64,000 nt of DNA from Chrysopilus asiliformis (taxonomy: Eukaryota; Arthropoda; Insecta; Diptera; Rhagionidae). The notes under the pieces were generated by a model, which searched no databases, was not told the origin of the DNA, and saw only the letters and a list, made by a program, of their open reading frames with translations. Shown here piece after piece: positions 10,806-22,135 of the stretch. The stretch covers positions 73,795,597-73,859,596 of the forward strand of contig OZ035962.1 in the NCBI GenBank assembly GCA_964034945.1, read 5' to 3'. Numbering within the stretch: the stretch's first letter is position 1; each line of letters opens with the position of its first letter. Both the position numbers and the translations under genes were made by a program.

Positions 10806-11950
10806 TATTAAAATAAAAATACTAAAAAATTATACAAATACAAAATATACAAACAAATAGAACATGTGCAAAATGTAAAAAATGGATTATAATACGATTA
10901 TTAGCTAAATTTTATAAATAAATTTTATAAAATAGTATATAACGCATGAAAATGTTCAAAATGGATTACAATATGAAAAATTAGCTCAATTTATATCAAT
11001 TCCAACAACATGATCCTAAATGAAATTACCACCGACATTAAAAAACATCAATATATCACCAACGAAAAGGAAAAATAGAAGAATTAAAAAGAAAAATACA
11101 ACAAAAATTATATAATAATACAGAAATGTATTAAAATAATTAAAGAACTTAAAAAATATGGATAAAAAAAAGCGCAATGAGTTACAATAGGATTATTATA
11201 TGATATCTAGATGGTATTAAATTAAATTTTATAAGTATATGTAAACCTACCAAACGATTGTGATTGGGAAAGTAGAACCGGAACTCATGCCGTAAGGTAT
11301 GCAGTGAAGGGGACCAGGTAAAGTACGAAATGTACGCTTAGCGCAATCCAAATGTAATTTAACACAAATATATCCAAAATAAGTTCTAAAATAAGTTCAA
11401 ATAAAAGCAAAAGAAGACAAGAGTCAAAATATAATAAATATTAAACAACTTAAAATTTTTTGAGTACCTTGATAATGCATACAAAAATGTAAGCATTTAA
11501 ATAATGCACAAAGGAACGAAACATCTAAATGGGAGTATCTAGCTGGAGTCTACAAGATCAGCAAGTGTAAAACGGATGTCAGCTGAGATATCAAAACAAA
11601 AATACTGGATTTAAAGTGTGTTGAGTGCGGAAAAACCAGAGGACCTATGAGGTCGATAATCGGACTGGATGAAGGATGAGAAGGATACAGGAATCATAAA
11701 GCAACAAGGGAAACAGGATATAACGGGATAATTTTGGTAAGTATTTAATAAAATATGTTTTCGTAATCCAATACGCGATATAATTTTCTATTTTCCTTTA
11801 TCCTCTTATTATTTCTCTGGGGATAGTTTTATATTGCATATTTTAATGCCTATACAAGTTCAAATTTAGCACCCAGCACTGATGAGTGTCTTGGCAAGAC
11901 ACGAAACGCGTCTGCAAGAGCCACCTGCCTTAACGGCATTAATATCCTCA
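10806..11950 (+). mobile_element. A-rich element, right part
   Basis: It resumes the A-rich sequence interrupted by Copia. It contains no coding sequence. A less skewed block near 11240-11345 and 11570-11700 leads to the second hammerhead copy. The 11800-11945 segment is homologous to 4160-4300, sharing CTTATTATTT, CTGGGG, TTGCATA and CTTAACGG around the ribozyme, so the element has related sequence at both hammerhead positions. Confidence 0.55.
11866..11925 (+). ncRNA. Hammerhead ribozyme, copy 2
   Basis: Same core as copy 1: CTGATGA 11879-11885, identical 7-bp stem II 11886-11902, GAAA 11903-11906, ACGCGT 11906-11911 and cleavage-site C at 11912. The inner stem I is now GCA (11876-11878) with TGC (11913-11915), a compensatory change from GTA/TAC in copy 1. 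The outer stem keeps GC/GC (11869-11870 with 11920-11921) but is weaker than in copy 1. Same strand and orientation as copy 1. Confidence 0.83.
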
Positions 11951-13047
11951 AATTAAATTAATTAATTTCAAAGAGTTGAAACGGTCGTATTGTGCAGAAA
12001 TACTATAAAGAGCATGGTATGTTAGATAATGCTAACCGTAGCACATTGTCTAATTTAGTAATAAATGGCGAACTGGGAATTTTTGATGATGAAATTCCTC
12101 CTATCACCACCCCCAGCCGGTTCTCGGAATTAGCCAATCAGATAGTTACGCTATTTCCAAACGAACTCTGTGAACAATTTTATTCACCTTATAAAAAGAA
12201 AGCAAAGATGCATGCGACTGGAAAACTTCACAAAACATATATTACTACAAAAAAAAACTCAAAAATTGTGGCTTATCAACAGATAACACCAGTTTCGAAA
12301 TCCAGAAATCTCCCGAGAAAGAGTTAAAGGGGAAATTGCATACAGGTAAATAGTAATTTCAACTTACTTAAATTATAAAAAAAACTTTTTTCAGAACAAC
12401 CACATTTTCTTCGTCTATCCAAACTAACTTCGAAACGTATATTTGTTTGAGCTCCACCGAAGGATATAAATTATAATTGCAGCATTTCGACAATAAGTAC
12501 GAGGAAAAATGCAATAACCTTTATTCGAAGTGGCCTGGGGTTAACGAAGAGCTGATCAGTTATTATCGTAAAAAGAATGAAGTTGATTGTAATGCACTTC
12601 TGCAGGAACACGGCAAAGACTTCTTGGGATTTCTGCTGTTACCTCGTATACACCCCTGGCCAAATGAACCGAAACAAGCAATTTTTGTGCTTTTTTTGGA
12701 ACTAAAGGCTCTGTTTTTTGGGCTTAACCATAAAATATTATAGATTTGTTATTCCGGGATCATTCTCGAGTATATTATGTGTAATATAAATATTGGCATT
12801 AAAAATAAAATTTTGAGACTAGGTACTTTTTACCTGATAAACCAAAATCAGTCGATTTCTTGCGTATTTGTTGAACTCTTACCACTTGACATATTTCACT
12901 CACATATCTTAAAAAAAGAAAATAACAATTAAAACCAGGGGAATTTTTTTAAGCCTTTATATTTAACTTAAATTTAAAAATCACATTAATAATTTATGTG
13001 CCCTCCTTTTCCCTGAATTACTGCTTCGAGTCTTTTTGGCATTGATT

Positions 13048-13251
13048 CTACCAATTTTTTAAATACTCAGCCGAAATTTCGATCTCCCAAACTTTTTTGA
13101 TTACTTCCTTCAATTTTTCTTTACTGAAAGGTCGAACCTTTGCAATTTTAACCCTCATCTGTTCCCAAAGGTTTTCTATGGGATTAAGATCCGGGCTGTT
13201 TCCGGGCCAATCCAATTCAAAAATTTCCTTGTCTATTAAATATTCTCTCAC
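13048..13251 (-). pseudogene. Tc1 transposase C-terminal fragment, left arm
   Basis: It reads LDWPGNSPDLNPIENLWEQM, the conserved Tc1 region holding the third catalytic acidic residue, then a helical C-terminus. This is the mirror copy of the sequence in the right arm, but without the stop seen there (Lys AAG instead of TAG). It is truncated, with no N-terminal DNA-binding domain. Confidence 0.8.
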
Positions 13252-13493
13252 CTGAAGTCGAAAACGTTTTTTAGAAATTACAAAAAAATTCGGAGAGGTA
13301 AAAAATTGATTAGACTTTAAAAAAATTGAAGCAATAGTTGGATACTTACTTTATTTTCGGTATGGCAAGGTGCATGATCTTATGAGTTCTTCGTTTCGAG
13401 TTCTTCGGAATATGAATTCTTCGTTTGCCGGAAAAAGGCTTTCAATACCTCAATGTACTTGATAGCATTCACTGCACCATATTCCAGGAAAAT

Positions 13494-13936
13494 TGGAATT
13501 TTTCGATGGTGCAGTGATATCAGTACTTTGAGGTACTCGAGGCATGTCTACTGCCGACAATTGAAAGCCTTTTTCCGGCCAAAGAAGAATTCTAATTCCA
13601 GCAACATCATGCACCTTGCCATACCGAAAATAAAGTAAGTATCCAACTATTGCTTCAATTTTTTTAAAGTCTAATCAATTTTTTACCTCTCCGAATTTTT
13701 TTGTAATTTCTAAAAAACGTTTTCGACTTCAGGTGAGAGAATATTTAATAGACAAGGAAATTTTTGAATTGGATTGGCCCGGAAACAGCCCGGATCTTAA
13801 TCCCATAGAAAACCTTTGGGAACAGATGAGGGTTAAAATTGCATAGGTTCGACCTTTCAGTAAAGAAAAATTGAAGGAAGTAATCAAAAAAGTTTGGGAG
13901 ATCGAAATTTCGGCTGAGTATTTAAAAAATTGGTAG
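13494..13936 (+). pseudogene. Tc1 transposase C-terminal half, right arm, with intron
   Basis: The upstream part reads YFEVLEACLLPTIES then FQQHHAPCHT, the second catalytic-Asp region of Tc1 transposases, here with H in place of the usual Asp. A GTAAGT donor near 13634 and a TTCGACTTCAG acceptor near 13733 remove stops and join it to LDWPGNSPDLNPIENLWEQM. A TAG follows shortly after. The stops and the altered DDE residue make it inactive. Confidence 0.75.
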
Positions 13937-14776
13937 AATCAATGCCAAAAAGACTCGAAGCAGTAATTCAGGGAAAAGGAGGGCACATAAATTATTAATG
14001 TGATTTTTAAATTTAAGTTAAATATAAAGGCTTAAAAAAATTCCCCTGGTTTTAATTGTTATTTTCTTTTTTTAAGATATGTGAGTGAAATATGTCAAGT
14101 GGTAAGAGTTCAACAAATACGCAAGAAATCGATTGATTTTCGTTTATCAGGTAAAAAGTACCCAGTCTCACAATTTTATTTTTAATGCCAATATTTATAT
14201 TACACATAATATACTCGAGAATGATCCCGGAATAACAAATCTATAATATTTTATGGTAAAGCCCAAAAAACAGAGCCTTTAGTTCAAAAAAAAGCACAAA
14301 AATTGCTTGTTTCGGTTCATTTGGCCAGGGGTGTACTTTCAACGTCCGTTTACCGCAATAGTGATTTGGAACCACCAAAGAATAAATGAGTTAAGCTCAC
14401 AAAAACTGAAATTCAAAATTCTTTTTTCAAATTTGTTGAGACAAGTAAAATTCTTCATACATCTCCATACATAAAAAAAAAGTTCTTTTCATATTCTATG
14501 TAACGAATTAATTCTGCGGTAAACAAAGAAAACATCTTAAGTCGATTTTCAAGCGAAGCCAAAGGGATCTGTATTTGCATTTCTACACGGAAAAAAGAGG
14601 TGTTTATTAAATCAAGAAAAATTTTTCCTTGCTCTAAAATTTAGCAATAAAATACAATACATCTTTTCTTTTGTCAAGTAATTTTTTTCTTAAAATTAGT
14701 AACGGATTTTGAACGAATGAGCGGCATAAATAAAATTTTGTTTAACTAAAGGAAATTGAGATTTTTGTGAAATGTA

Positions 14777-14968
14777 TTGAATTTCACTATTTTTTTGGCT
14801 GCGAAAGACTTTCTTCCAACGACAGAATTCAAGGGTTGCCCTTTCCATTTTGGGCAAATAATATGGAGACAGGCCCAAAAGTCAAAACTAACTCAGAAGC
14901 ATGGAAATTCAGAACAGTTTAGTCTTCAAATTCGAATGATTAAAAGCCTAAAATTTGTAAAGGTATAA
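14777..14968 (+). pseudogene. MULE transposase fragment
   Basis: It contains FKGCPFHFGQIIWRQAQ, followed by FSLQIRMIKSLKFV. The GCxFHF..xIW pattern is the conserved C-terminal part of the MULE transposase domain. It is only about 55 residues and no upstream DDE region was found. It lies between pieces of two other degenerate proteins. Confidence 0.6.
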
Positions 14969-15002
14969 AAGAATTAAACGTATAATTAAAAAGCGCAATA
15001 GC

Positions 15003-15395
15003 ATGCCAAAGTTGGATTTTTTGAAAAATATTGCTATCAATATCGGTTTATTAAACAAAAAACTTCGTGGTTTTCCATCGTTCCCCAAGGCGTTATTAAA
15101 TACCGCTTCCGCACCATTATTTGTTGGCATACTCCAATATCAATCTGATTCCAGCTTTTCGTCTGTATCTACAATATGTTCTATCGTTCCTGATGAGACA
15201 AAATCTGTAGCGGAAATAGATGGCGTCGAGTATATAGCTGGATGGATAGCTTTTAAAATGAAAAAAAGTCACCCGCATTTGGGAACTTATACTTATAAAA
15301 TTAAAGCTGACACATTGTCATCTTGGGTACAAAGCTTGTTGAGCTTATTAAAAGAAAAAGACGATCACAAGAAAATTTCATACAATCTAAACTAA
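15003..15395 (+). pseudogene. Fragment resembling a P-element-type transposase C-terminus
   Basis: A 130-residue open frame with VEYIAGWIAFKMKKSHPHLG and TYTYKI...SSWVQSLLSLL. The YIAG(W/Y)(I/L)A..(F/K) pattern followed by an aromatic-rich stretch resembles the C-terminal region of P-element/THAP9-like transposases. The frame starts inside the domain and has no THAP zinc finger or catalytic part nearby. It could instead belong to another insect transposon protein with the same C-terminal module. Confidence 0.4.
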
Positions 15396-15399
15396 GAAA

Positions 15400-16240
15400 A
15401 TTAAATATTTAAATAAAGTTTCTAAAAACAACTAAAATTTTGTGTTTGCATTCGTTTTCAAAGAAAAAAAAATTATCTCTGATTTTTATGCGAGAAAATG
15501 TTACAAAAAAAATTTGAAGCGAGCCTTTAAATAAATTTTTGACATTTAATTGCACTCATTGTTAAAAGATGCCCCATTTAGCACATTAGACAATTGTGTT
15601 TTTCTATTTACATAAATACCAATGGATAAGTATTTTACCAGAGGTGTACAATTACTGTAATGATTAGTTTAGCCTTTTTAAAATGTTTTTTTAGCCGAGG
15701 GCTTTTTAAAATCTTCAATTTTGATTTTTTACTCTTACCCAAAAAAAACTTTCAATATCCTTTTTAACATTCGATTGAAGTTTTTCTGCCAGCAGTTGGT
15801 AGATTCACATTTTTTTATAATTTCTAATCGAATGGCGAAAACGGACCTGAAATCGGTTCAGTGGATCAAATAATACAAGGAGAAGAGGGTTTAAAGTGAG
15901 GGGAACGGTGAATTTCTAAGTACTAAAACTTTCCTACCGTCATATCCCGCCCAATGCAAAAAACAACGCCAAAATCGATTCAGGGGATCAAAATAAAACG
16001 ACATTTTTTTCATTGAAATGTAAGTCAGACAGTGACGTCATCAAATCGCGTTTTCTTTGCAGTGGACCGGAGTAGGTCACCTTCTTTAGTTAATACGCCT
16101 TGATTGTTCCTTAATTTTTTCATTATGAAAATTTGTATTTTGAAGTGTTGTGCTTTGGAACATTGTTAAAAGAAATGAAATTTTGTATTTTGCAGTTTTG
16201 TGTTTTGGATTTTTTTTTCGAGTTTTTCTGTAGCAATTTT
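15400..16240. other. AT-rich intergenic DNA
   Basis: No coding sequence or clear repeat recognised between the P-type fragment and the minisatellite at 16250. Confidence 0.4.
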
Positions 16241-16249
16241 GCCTTTTAG

Positions 16250-16345
16250 ATTTTTTTCTTTTGGAATTTTGTCTGTTGGAATTTTGTCTTTTGGAATTTT
16301 GTCTAATGGAATTTTGTATTCTTTGGAATTTTGTCCCGTTGGATT
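16250..16345 (+). repeat. Short tandem repeat based on TGGAATTTTGTC
   Basis: About six units of roughly 15-17 bases, each TGGAATTTTGTC plus a short variable spacer. It creates overlapping Leu/Glu/Phe-type false reading frames on both strands. Confidence 0.75.
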
Positions 16346-16439
16346 TTTTTTTTGAATTTTCTCCCTGTCCCGAGAAAAATTACGGTTCAGCGAAGAGGCC
16401 AATTCAAGAGCCTGTAGATCCTAAAAAAACAAGATCGAT

Positions 16440-18510
16440 GAGAAAAGCTTCCGTTGTTTCCGGCGTCAAAAAGTAGGGCATATGTCGAAAGAATGCCCGG
16501 TGAACCAATCGGAACGGAAATGTTACGGAAGCAATAGACCGGAACATCTAAAAAAGGATTGTCCGAAAAAAAAGTGTTGGATTCGTGGCGGAAAACTGCG
16601 AGTTCAGGTCCAGGAGGTTGAACTCAACATCGAACTTCTAGTGGTTAAAAATAAGATGCAATCATATCCGGTTATCATAGGGCGGAGCTTCTTGGATCAG
16701 CCAGAAATTGAAGTTGTTAAGCGATGGGGCCAGTTACTGATTCGCAAGGTTTGCGAAGAACGTCACAAAGAGTCAACGAAAGTCAGCATTTAATAGCATT
16801 CATGACACCTGCGTTTACCTTTTGGGCTCACAAACGGCCCAGCAGTCTTCAATAGGGCCATGGCCAAGCTACCTCTTGGTAGCAAGGTGATCGTGTACAT
16901 GGACGATGTCCTAATTGCCACTGCGACAGTTAAGGAAAATCTACAGATACTAGAAGAGTTTCTCATGGAATGCAAGAACGCCAATTTCACGTTAAGCCTG
17001 GATAAGAGCTATTTTCTGCAGTCAAAAATCTCATTCCTAGGGCATGAGATATCAGCAGCGGGCATTAATCCGGGTGCAGCGAAAGTAGACGCCATCAGGA
17101 AACCGGAAAATGTTCGCGAAATACGACAGTTCTTAGGTCTGAGCGGGTACTTCCCTAGATTTGTACAAAATTATACAGAAATAGCTCGCCCTTTAACGGC
17201 GTTGTTAAAAAAGAATGTTTAGTTCCGATGGGATGATGCAACAGAAACAGCCTTTTTTACATTGCAGCGGATGCTAATGGAAAAACCAGTTCTAGCCCTG
17301 TACGACGAAAATGCCCAACACGAGCTGCATAGCGACATAAGCTCGCATGGCTTGGCTGCCCTTTTAATGCAAATAGAGGCTGATGGAAGGTGCAGGTCGG
17401 TCTCATACTACAGCCGGGCTACAACACCCAATGAAGAACGTTTCCATAGCTATGAATTGGAGACTCTAGCGGTAGTGGAAGGACTTATGAGATTTAAACA
17501 CTATCTATTATATCGGAAGTTCACAGTGGTACCAGACTGCAACGCTGTACGAATGACGCACGAAACAAAGCACTTAAACGCTAGAATTGCTCGGTGGTGG
17601 CTTAAGATTGCAGAATTCGAATTCAACCTTGTTTACCGACCAGGAACTCAACTTCAACATGTGGATGCGCTAAGTCATAACCCGACTGGGGAGGCAGTTG
17701 AAGCGGAACCAGTAGGCAATGAGGTCCTTATCATTGGTATGAGCATGGAAGACTGGTTGACAACATTGCAGGCTTAGGATGCTAAGCTTGAACACATCAA
17801 AAAGATCTTAAATGGAGATATAGTGAATGAGGTAGAAGTTAAGGGCGTCAGAGAAGGGGTACGAGCACGGGTATATAAGAAAACTGATGGTGGCGGTAGA
17901 TTTGTTGTCCCCCGAGGAGTAGTCTGGAGAGTAATTCGAGCAGCCCATGATGACATGGGACATTGTGGCATTTCAAGGACTCTAAACCATATTAAAGAGA
18001 CCTTTTGGTTCCGCAACATGAGACAAGCAGTGAAAAAGTATATAAACAGCTGCGTGGACTATATAACAAGCGAGGGAAAGATGAAACGAGGTATGTCATC
18101 CATTGTCCGGAAACGCGAGGCAGAAGAACCGGAAGACAGAGATGACATCCCGTTATCATAATTGCGGAAACAAATGCTCACGCGTATTACCAATACTGGT
18201 AAAAAGCAAGCAACGAAACGGAACCAGACACATTCTAATGTTACATTTTACAATACAAGGAGATTTGGTTCTTGTCCGCCAAGAACCGGCGGCTACTGGC
18301 CAGCCAAAGAAATTAATACCCCGTTACAAGGGACCATACGAGGTAAAGAAACTCCTCGAGAATGACCGTTATTTCATCGCAGACTCAGCAACAACTCAGG
18401 TAACTCAAAAACCGTTCGAAACAGTACATGCAGCTGATAAGTTGAGGCGATGGGCACAGTTAGAAGAGTTGGTTTCGAACGACGGCAATGAGAGTGATGA
18501 AGAAGACTAG
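16440..18510 (+). pseudogene. Ty3/Gypsy gag-pol remnant with internal deletions
   Basis: In order: two CCHC-like knuckles (GHMSKECP; CYGSNRPEHLKKDC with one Cys lost to Ser), the end of a retropepsin (PVIIGRSFLDQPE), reverse transcriptase from FGLTNGPAVFN through YMDDVL (about 16896) and SFLGHEIS, an in-frame TAG at 17220, RNase H (ELHSDISSHGLAA, SYYSRATTPNEERFHSYELE), an HHCC integrase zinc module (VIRAAHDDMGHCGISR), and an integrase C-terminus (RYKGPYEVKKLL). The N-terminal part of the RT and the whole integrase DDE core are missing, and the frame shifts near 18160. It is clearly dead. No env-like frame and no paired LTRs were found. Confidence 0.88.
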
Positions 18511-19250
18511 ATGACCACCTAAATGCTGCATTATCATCGTATTGCATTTGTTGATTCTTAACTCAAACATGTTAAGACAAATTTATTAAACTTTTCTCGT
18601 TCCAGACTATAAATATTTGTTTTCTTACCCGGTCCTGTGTTACAGAGAAGGCATGGAACCAGGGAAGTGATGGTGGATCTCTGGTCACGTGGTCACCCTA
18701 GCCAACTGTAAGTAGGAAAACAAGAAACCTTAGAAATCCATGTAAAAGTTGATTGGATGCCTGTGAAGTGGTTACTTCCGGTGGCGAAAATCCATGTAGA
18801 AGTTGGTTGGATGCCTGTGAAGTGATTACTTCCGATGGCGAAAATCCATGAGGGAGCTATGAGTGCTTCCAAGTGAGGTTGTCTCAGATGGTAAGATTCA
18901 CGCGAAGAAAGATGCAGAGCTCAAGGTTCAAGGTTAGAGGATCCTCCGATGTTATCCCGATACCATCGCTGAGGACAGCGATTAGTCAGGATGGTCGAGC
19001 TGTAATGATCAAGAAATCCCATTTGTTAGTAGGTCCTCTAGCTTGGACTAGAGTAACTAGAGTACCTTCTTCCCTGGTCGGATGGCGATACAGAAATGGT
19101 AATACTGCGGAGACGATACTTGTAAAAAAGATAGCTCGAGTCTTAAAGTGAATCAGACCAACATTGGGCGGCCAGGGAAGTTGAGAAGGGAACGCAATTT
19201 TTATACTAGTGTGTTGAGAATGATAAAAAGATGGATTTTTGCAGCCGTTC
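18511..19250. other. Downstream Gypsy sequence, possible LTR remnant
   Basis: Non-coding sequence that follows the Gypsy integrase stop, with a TATAAAT-like word near 18608. It includes the 54-bp repeat at 18734-18849. LTR ends could not be fixed because no partner copy is present. Confidence 0.4.
18734..18849 (+). repeat. 54-bp tandem repeat, 2.1 copies
   Basis: AATCCATGTA...GGATGCCTGTGAAGTG...ACTTCCG.TGGCG repeats with a 54-base period (AATCC at 18736, 18790 and 18844) and a few substitutions. Confidence 0.8.
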
Positions 19251-19345
19251 ATCCGTCTGCGCCGCGGATTGCGGGCGCACGGATTGAGCTAGTGACTTGA
19301 AATTTTACGCAGACGGACGAAAACGTTTTTTGCGAATATTTTTGA
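19246..19345 (-). repeat. Fragment of the ACAGACGG-associated repeat family, reverse orientation
   Basis: The reverse complement shares TTTCAAGTC, CTAGCTCAATCCGTGCGCCC, GCAATCCGCG and CAGACGGA with the two elements at 39903-40520 and 40588-41128. Only the core is present here. Confidence 0.65.
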
Positions 19346-19900
19346 GTAAACGTCAAATAGTCGTAATTTGACTGCATCGAAGAGCTCTGAACATAACCTT
19401 CAATAATTTCAACATAAAATATTTTTGTGCTGTGCTTATTGTGATTGTGCTTAATTTCCTATCGATTAGGTGTAACAAAATAAAAAGTGTCGTGTAAGTA
19501 GACCCGGGAGCACATCACAACGTTGTACGAGCAATTCGATGGGTTATATAACATAAAAAACCCGATTTATTTAAATCGAAATAAAAGGCAAGAAGCTTTG
19601 GAACATATCTGTATACAACTAAAAACAAATCGATAAGTTTTTCCTCGTCACTACTTAATTCAGATAAATCAAAATCCATTTTTGTCTCTACAAAAACTCT
19701 GACTAAAACGTTAATTTACGACAAAAACTTTCATAAACGTCAAAAAGACACACGTCAAAATATTTATCGTGTAAATGATCGTGAATAATTCGTGAATGTT
19801 TAAAAAAGAATCGCCGTGATTCATGAATCAAAAAACTTATCGTGTGAATTGGGACTTAGCGTTATGCTAGTAGATTTAATTCATATTTCTAATTTGCTGT
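19345..19900. other. Intergenic DNA, nothing recognised
   Basis: AT-rich sequence without a credible coding frame or repeat end. Confidence 0.4.
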
Positions 19901-19909
19901 TTGTTAAAA

Positions 19910-20342
19910 GGTACTCGCCATGATGCAGTTGTGACTTTGTTACCAGCATTATTACCCACAAAAGAACTTTTAGTGAGTAAAGGTATTGAAAAAAAAAGAG
20001 GTGGCGATTTAGTCTGGCGGATAAAAAAGATTTTTTACATAAAAGCTGCTACTGTTGCAGAATTGGAAGCTAAATTATAGAGCCAACGAATAAAACTACA
20101 GCAATTCGACAAGTCACGATGGCACTTTTTTGGCGTCTTATGATTCAATGAAGTACAAATGCAGCAATATCGTCGAAGCTTTATCGACACTCTTCAAAAT
20201 TCATTATGTTTTTAATCTTTCTTATCAACATATATGCTCACATGTCTGGCAATTCATTCAATTTTTTTCCTTTGAAATAGATGTTAACAATATTCATCCT
20301 ACAGTGGCTAATATCTGCCAGTTTTTGAAAATGCAAAGTTAA
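19910..20342 (+). pseudogene. Fragment of an uncharacterised insect transposon-associated protein
   Basis: The first part reads AVVTLLPALLPTKELLVSKG; after a frameshift, 20130-20342 reads VEALSTLFKIHYVFNLSYQH followed by a FIQFFSFEI stretch. The (V/A)DxLFKxHYVFN pattern recurs in a common but undescribed insect protein family, to which the remnants at 11992-14510 and 31876-32213 may also belong. Function unknown. Confidence 0.4.
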
Positions 20343-20357
20343 AATAATTTTCTAAAC

Positions 20358-20591
20358 ATGTTTTCTTGCTTTGTTTGCGACGAGAATTTCTGCTCTATTA
20401 ACGTTTTATGTGTGCATTTTAGACACAAACATATGATTTTATCTAGCGATATCCACAAATGTGCCCAAATAGATTGTCCTCAACAATTCTCGAGCCGAAA
20501 AACATTCAAAAAACATCTTAAAAGTAATGTCCTCAGCTCTAAAGCCTTGTCACTTCGCTGCTTACCTCCTGTCGCCATCAAATTCATATGA
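20358..20591 (+). pseudogene. Two C2H2-type zinc fingers, partial ORF
   Basis: The 77-residue frame has FSCFVCDENFCSINVLCVHF followed by RHKH, then KCAQIDCPQQFSSRKTFKKH. These are two C2H2-like modules (CxxC...HxxxH and CxxxxC...H). This arrangement is common at the N-terminus of some insect transposon proteins. It ends in unrelated sequence and is probably a fragment. Confidence 0.45.
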
Positions 20592-20671
20592 TAATGAAAA
20601 ACTTACTGCAGACGAAAAAAATATTGCTTTGGAATTTATAGACACTAAACACTAATTTCTCGGAAGCCTTT

Positions 20672-20977
20672 ATGCCAATATGTTTAAAATTTCAAGCAAA
20701 CATTGAACCATTCTCTGGTCCCATAATGAGAAAAAATGTGGTTGGAGAGATGAGTGATAAAAATTGGTGGCAATCGTTTGTGTCTCTTAATTCATCAGTA
20801 ATTGGAGAATCTCATTTTGAAACAATTTTGGCTCTTACCACTGCTACAGCATTCTCAGCTGGTGTAGAAAGGATGTTTTCTACGTTTGGTCAAGTGCAAA
20901 CTAAATTAAGAAACAGGCTTGGAGTAGATAAAAGTGCAAAATTAACCTTTTTATATAAAAAAATGAATAAAGTGTAA
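20672..20977 (+). pseudogene. hAT transposase C-terminal dimerisation fragment
   Basis: It contains SDKNWWQSFV, then TTATAFSAGVERMFSTFGQV and KLRNRLGVDKSAKLTFLYK. The SAGxERxFSxxxxxxxKLRNRL pattern is diagnostic of the hAT C-terminal domain. No BED finger or catalytic core is found upstream, so this is a terminal remnant. Confidence 0.85.
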
Positions 20978-20989
20978 ACTAATTTATTA

Positions 20990-22130
20990 TTGCTCGCATT
21001 TGCTACTCATCCCAAGCAGCACAATAGGGCGAACCGTGGGCGCTTCGTCTACAAATTCGAACCTATTGGGCGAAATGTTGGACGAGGCGCCCACCATTCG
21101 TCCACTTAACTGGACGAATATTCGACATTGGGGAACGATTTGAAGCCTAATAAGGCGAGGCAAAAGCTTTATAGCTTTCTGCGACAGCCCGCTCTCAATA
21201 TCTCGTACTGGGACTGAAACAAACATCTCAGAACGATAAAGCAATCTGAAAGAATGAGAAGATGTATGCGTACGCCTGAAATGAATATGGAACGGATTTA
21301 ATGGCGAAAATTATTTTAGAATTGTTTAGGCTTTTTGGGAAATTACTTTCATTGCATTTGAGAGAAAACCTGATTGTGATTTAATTTTTTTGTAAAATGT
21401 CACAAAGATAGCTCGACATTTTTCTTGTCCCCTTAAAAATATTAATTTTTTATAGAATTTATTTTTTTGGAAATTGTAAACAAAAATAATTTTCCCCCTC
21501 AAATGAACACAAAAAGTATATTTAGTGTGCTGGCTATAATATTATAAATACTATTTCAAACCCGTAACTCCCTAATGTCTAAAATTGAAAATTTGTGTTC
21601 GTAAACAACATCCAAAATAAAATAGTTCTCCACATTGACTAAAAAATATGGCGATTATAACAAGACGCGTCTTACATGGCGTACACACGTCCTATTAGAT
21701 ACAATGTTCTAATATGAAGACGTAATAGCCTCAAAACGGTCTAACAAGGCGAGTCGACGAATTAAGTTTTAATAAGACCTCACTATATTTCTTTAAAAAA
21801 TCGTCGTCTTCCTAACGTCCACAAAGACATAAAACAAAAATGCCACAGTGGAATCGAGACACAGGCGCATTTCCTCAAATATTGAAAAAGAACCCGAATA
21901 CTTATTCGTACTTATAAACAGTGACTTGAAATATTCTTCAAATTCAGGAAATGCGTTAAAAGCGTTCATTTTCAATATTTTAGTACATTTCCAAAATAAA
22001 AGCAGACATTTCCAAATGAAACCAGACATTTCCAATATACGCTTAAACAATCAGGTGGAGTTTTGTTTGTCCAACATAAGATTAAAATATCAAAACAAAT
22101 TAAAAAACCTAAAACCTGTAAACTCTAAAA
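20990..22130. other. Intergenic DNA
   Basis: No coding sequence recognised. Stretches such as 21020-21130 show a weak GGGCGAA/TTCGTCC symmetry but no defined element. Confidence 0.4.
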
Positions 22131-22135
22131 GGTTC

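Larger units (their letters stand above)
12651..14333. mobile_element. Palindromic Tc1-like element, 1.68 kb
   Basis: The ends are CACCCCTGGCC and its complement, flanked by TA at 12649-12650 and 14334-14335. The inverted arms are very long: 12651-13446 pairs with 13559-14333, leaving about 112 bases of spacer. Each arm holds the same 3' part of a Tc1 transposase, so the element is an inverted duplication that could fold back almost completely. It was inserted into the coding remnant around it. Confidence 0.85.
11992..14510 (+). pseudogene. Degenerate transposon-associated protein, split by a Tc1-like insertion
   Basis: Frame 11992-12327 starts YYKEHGMLDNANRSTLSNLV and includes ELANQIVTLFP and a GKLHKTY stretch. 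A second frame, 12453-12648, reads YEEKCNNLYSKWPG to FLGFLLLPR. After the Tc1-like insertion, 14336-14510 continues with LEPPKNK and then LTKTEIQNSFFKFVE. Taken together this resembles a widespread uncharacterised insect protein family seen in many transposon-rich genomes, with short helical motifs followed by an FKIxxxL module. The pieces lie in several frames with stops. I do not know its biochemical role, and family membership is from memory of the motif order. Confidence 0.4.

Noticed and set aside
20987..21244. 85-residue minus frame (MLYRSEMFVS...)
   Set aside because: No family features; the underlying sequence shows weak palindromes rather than codon-like structure.
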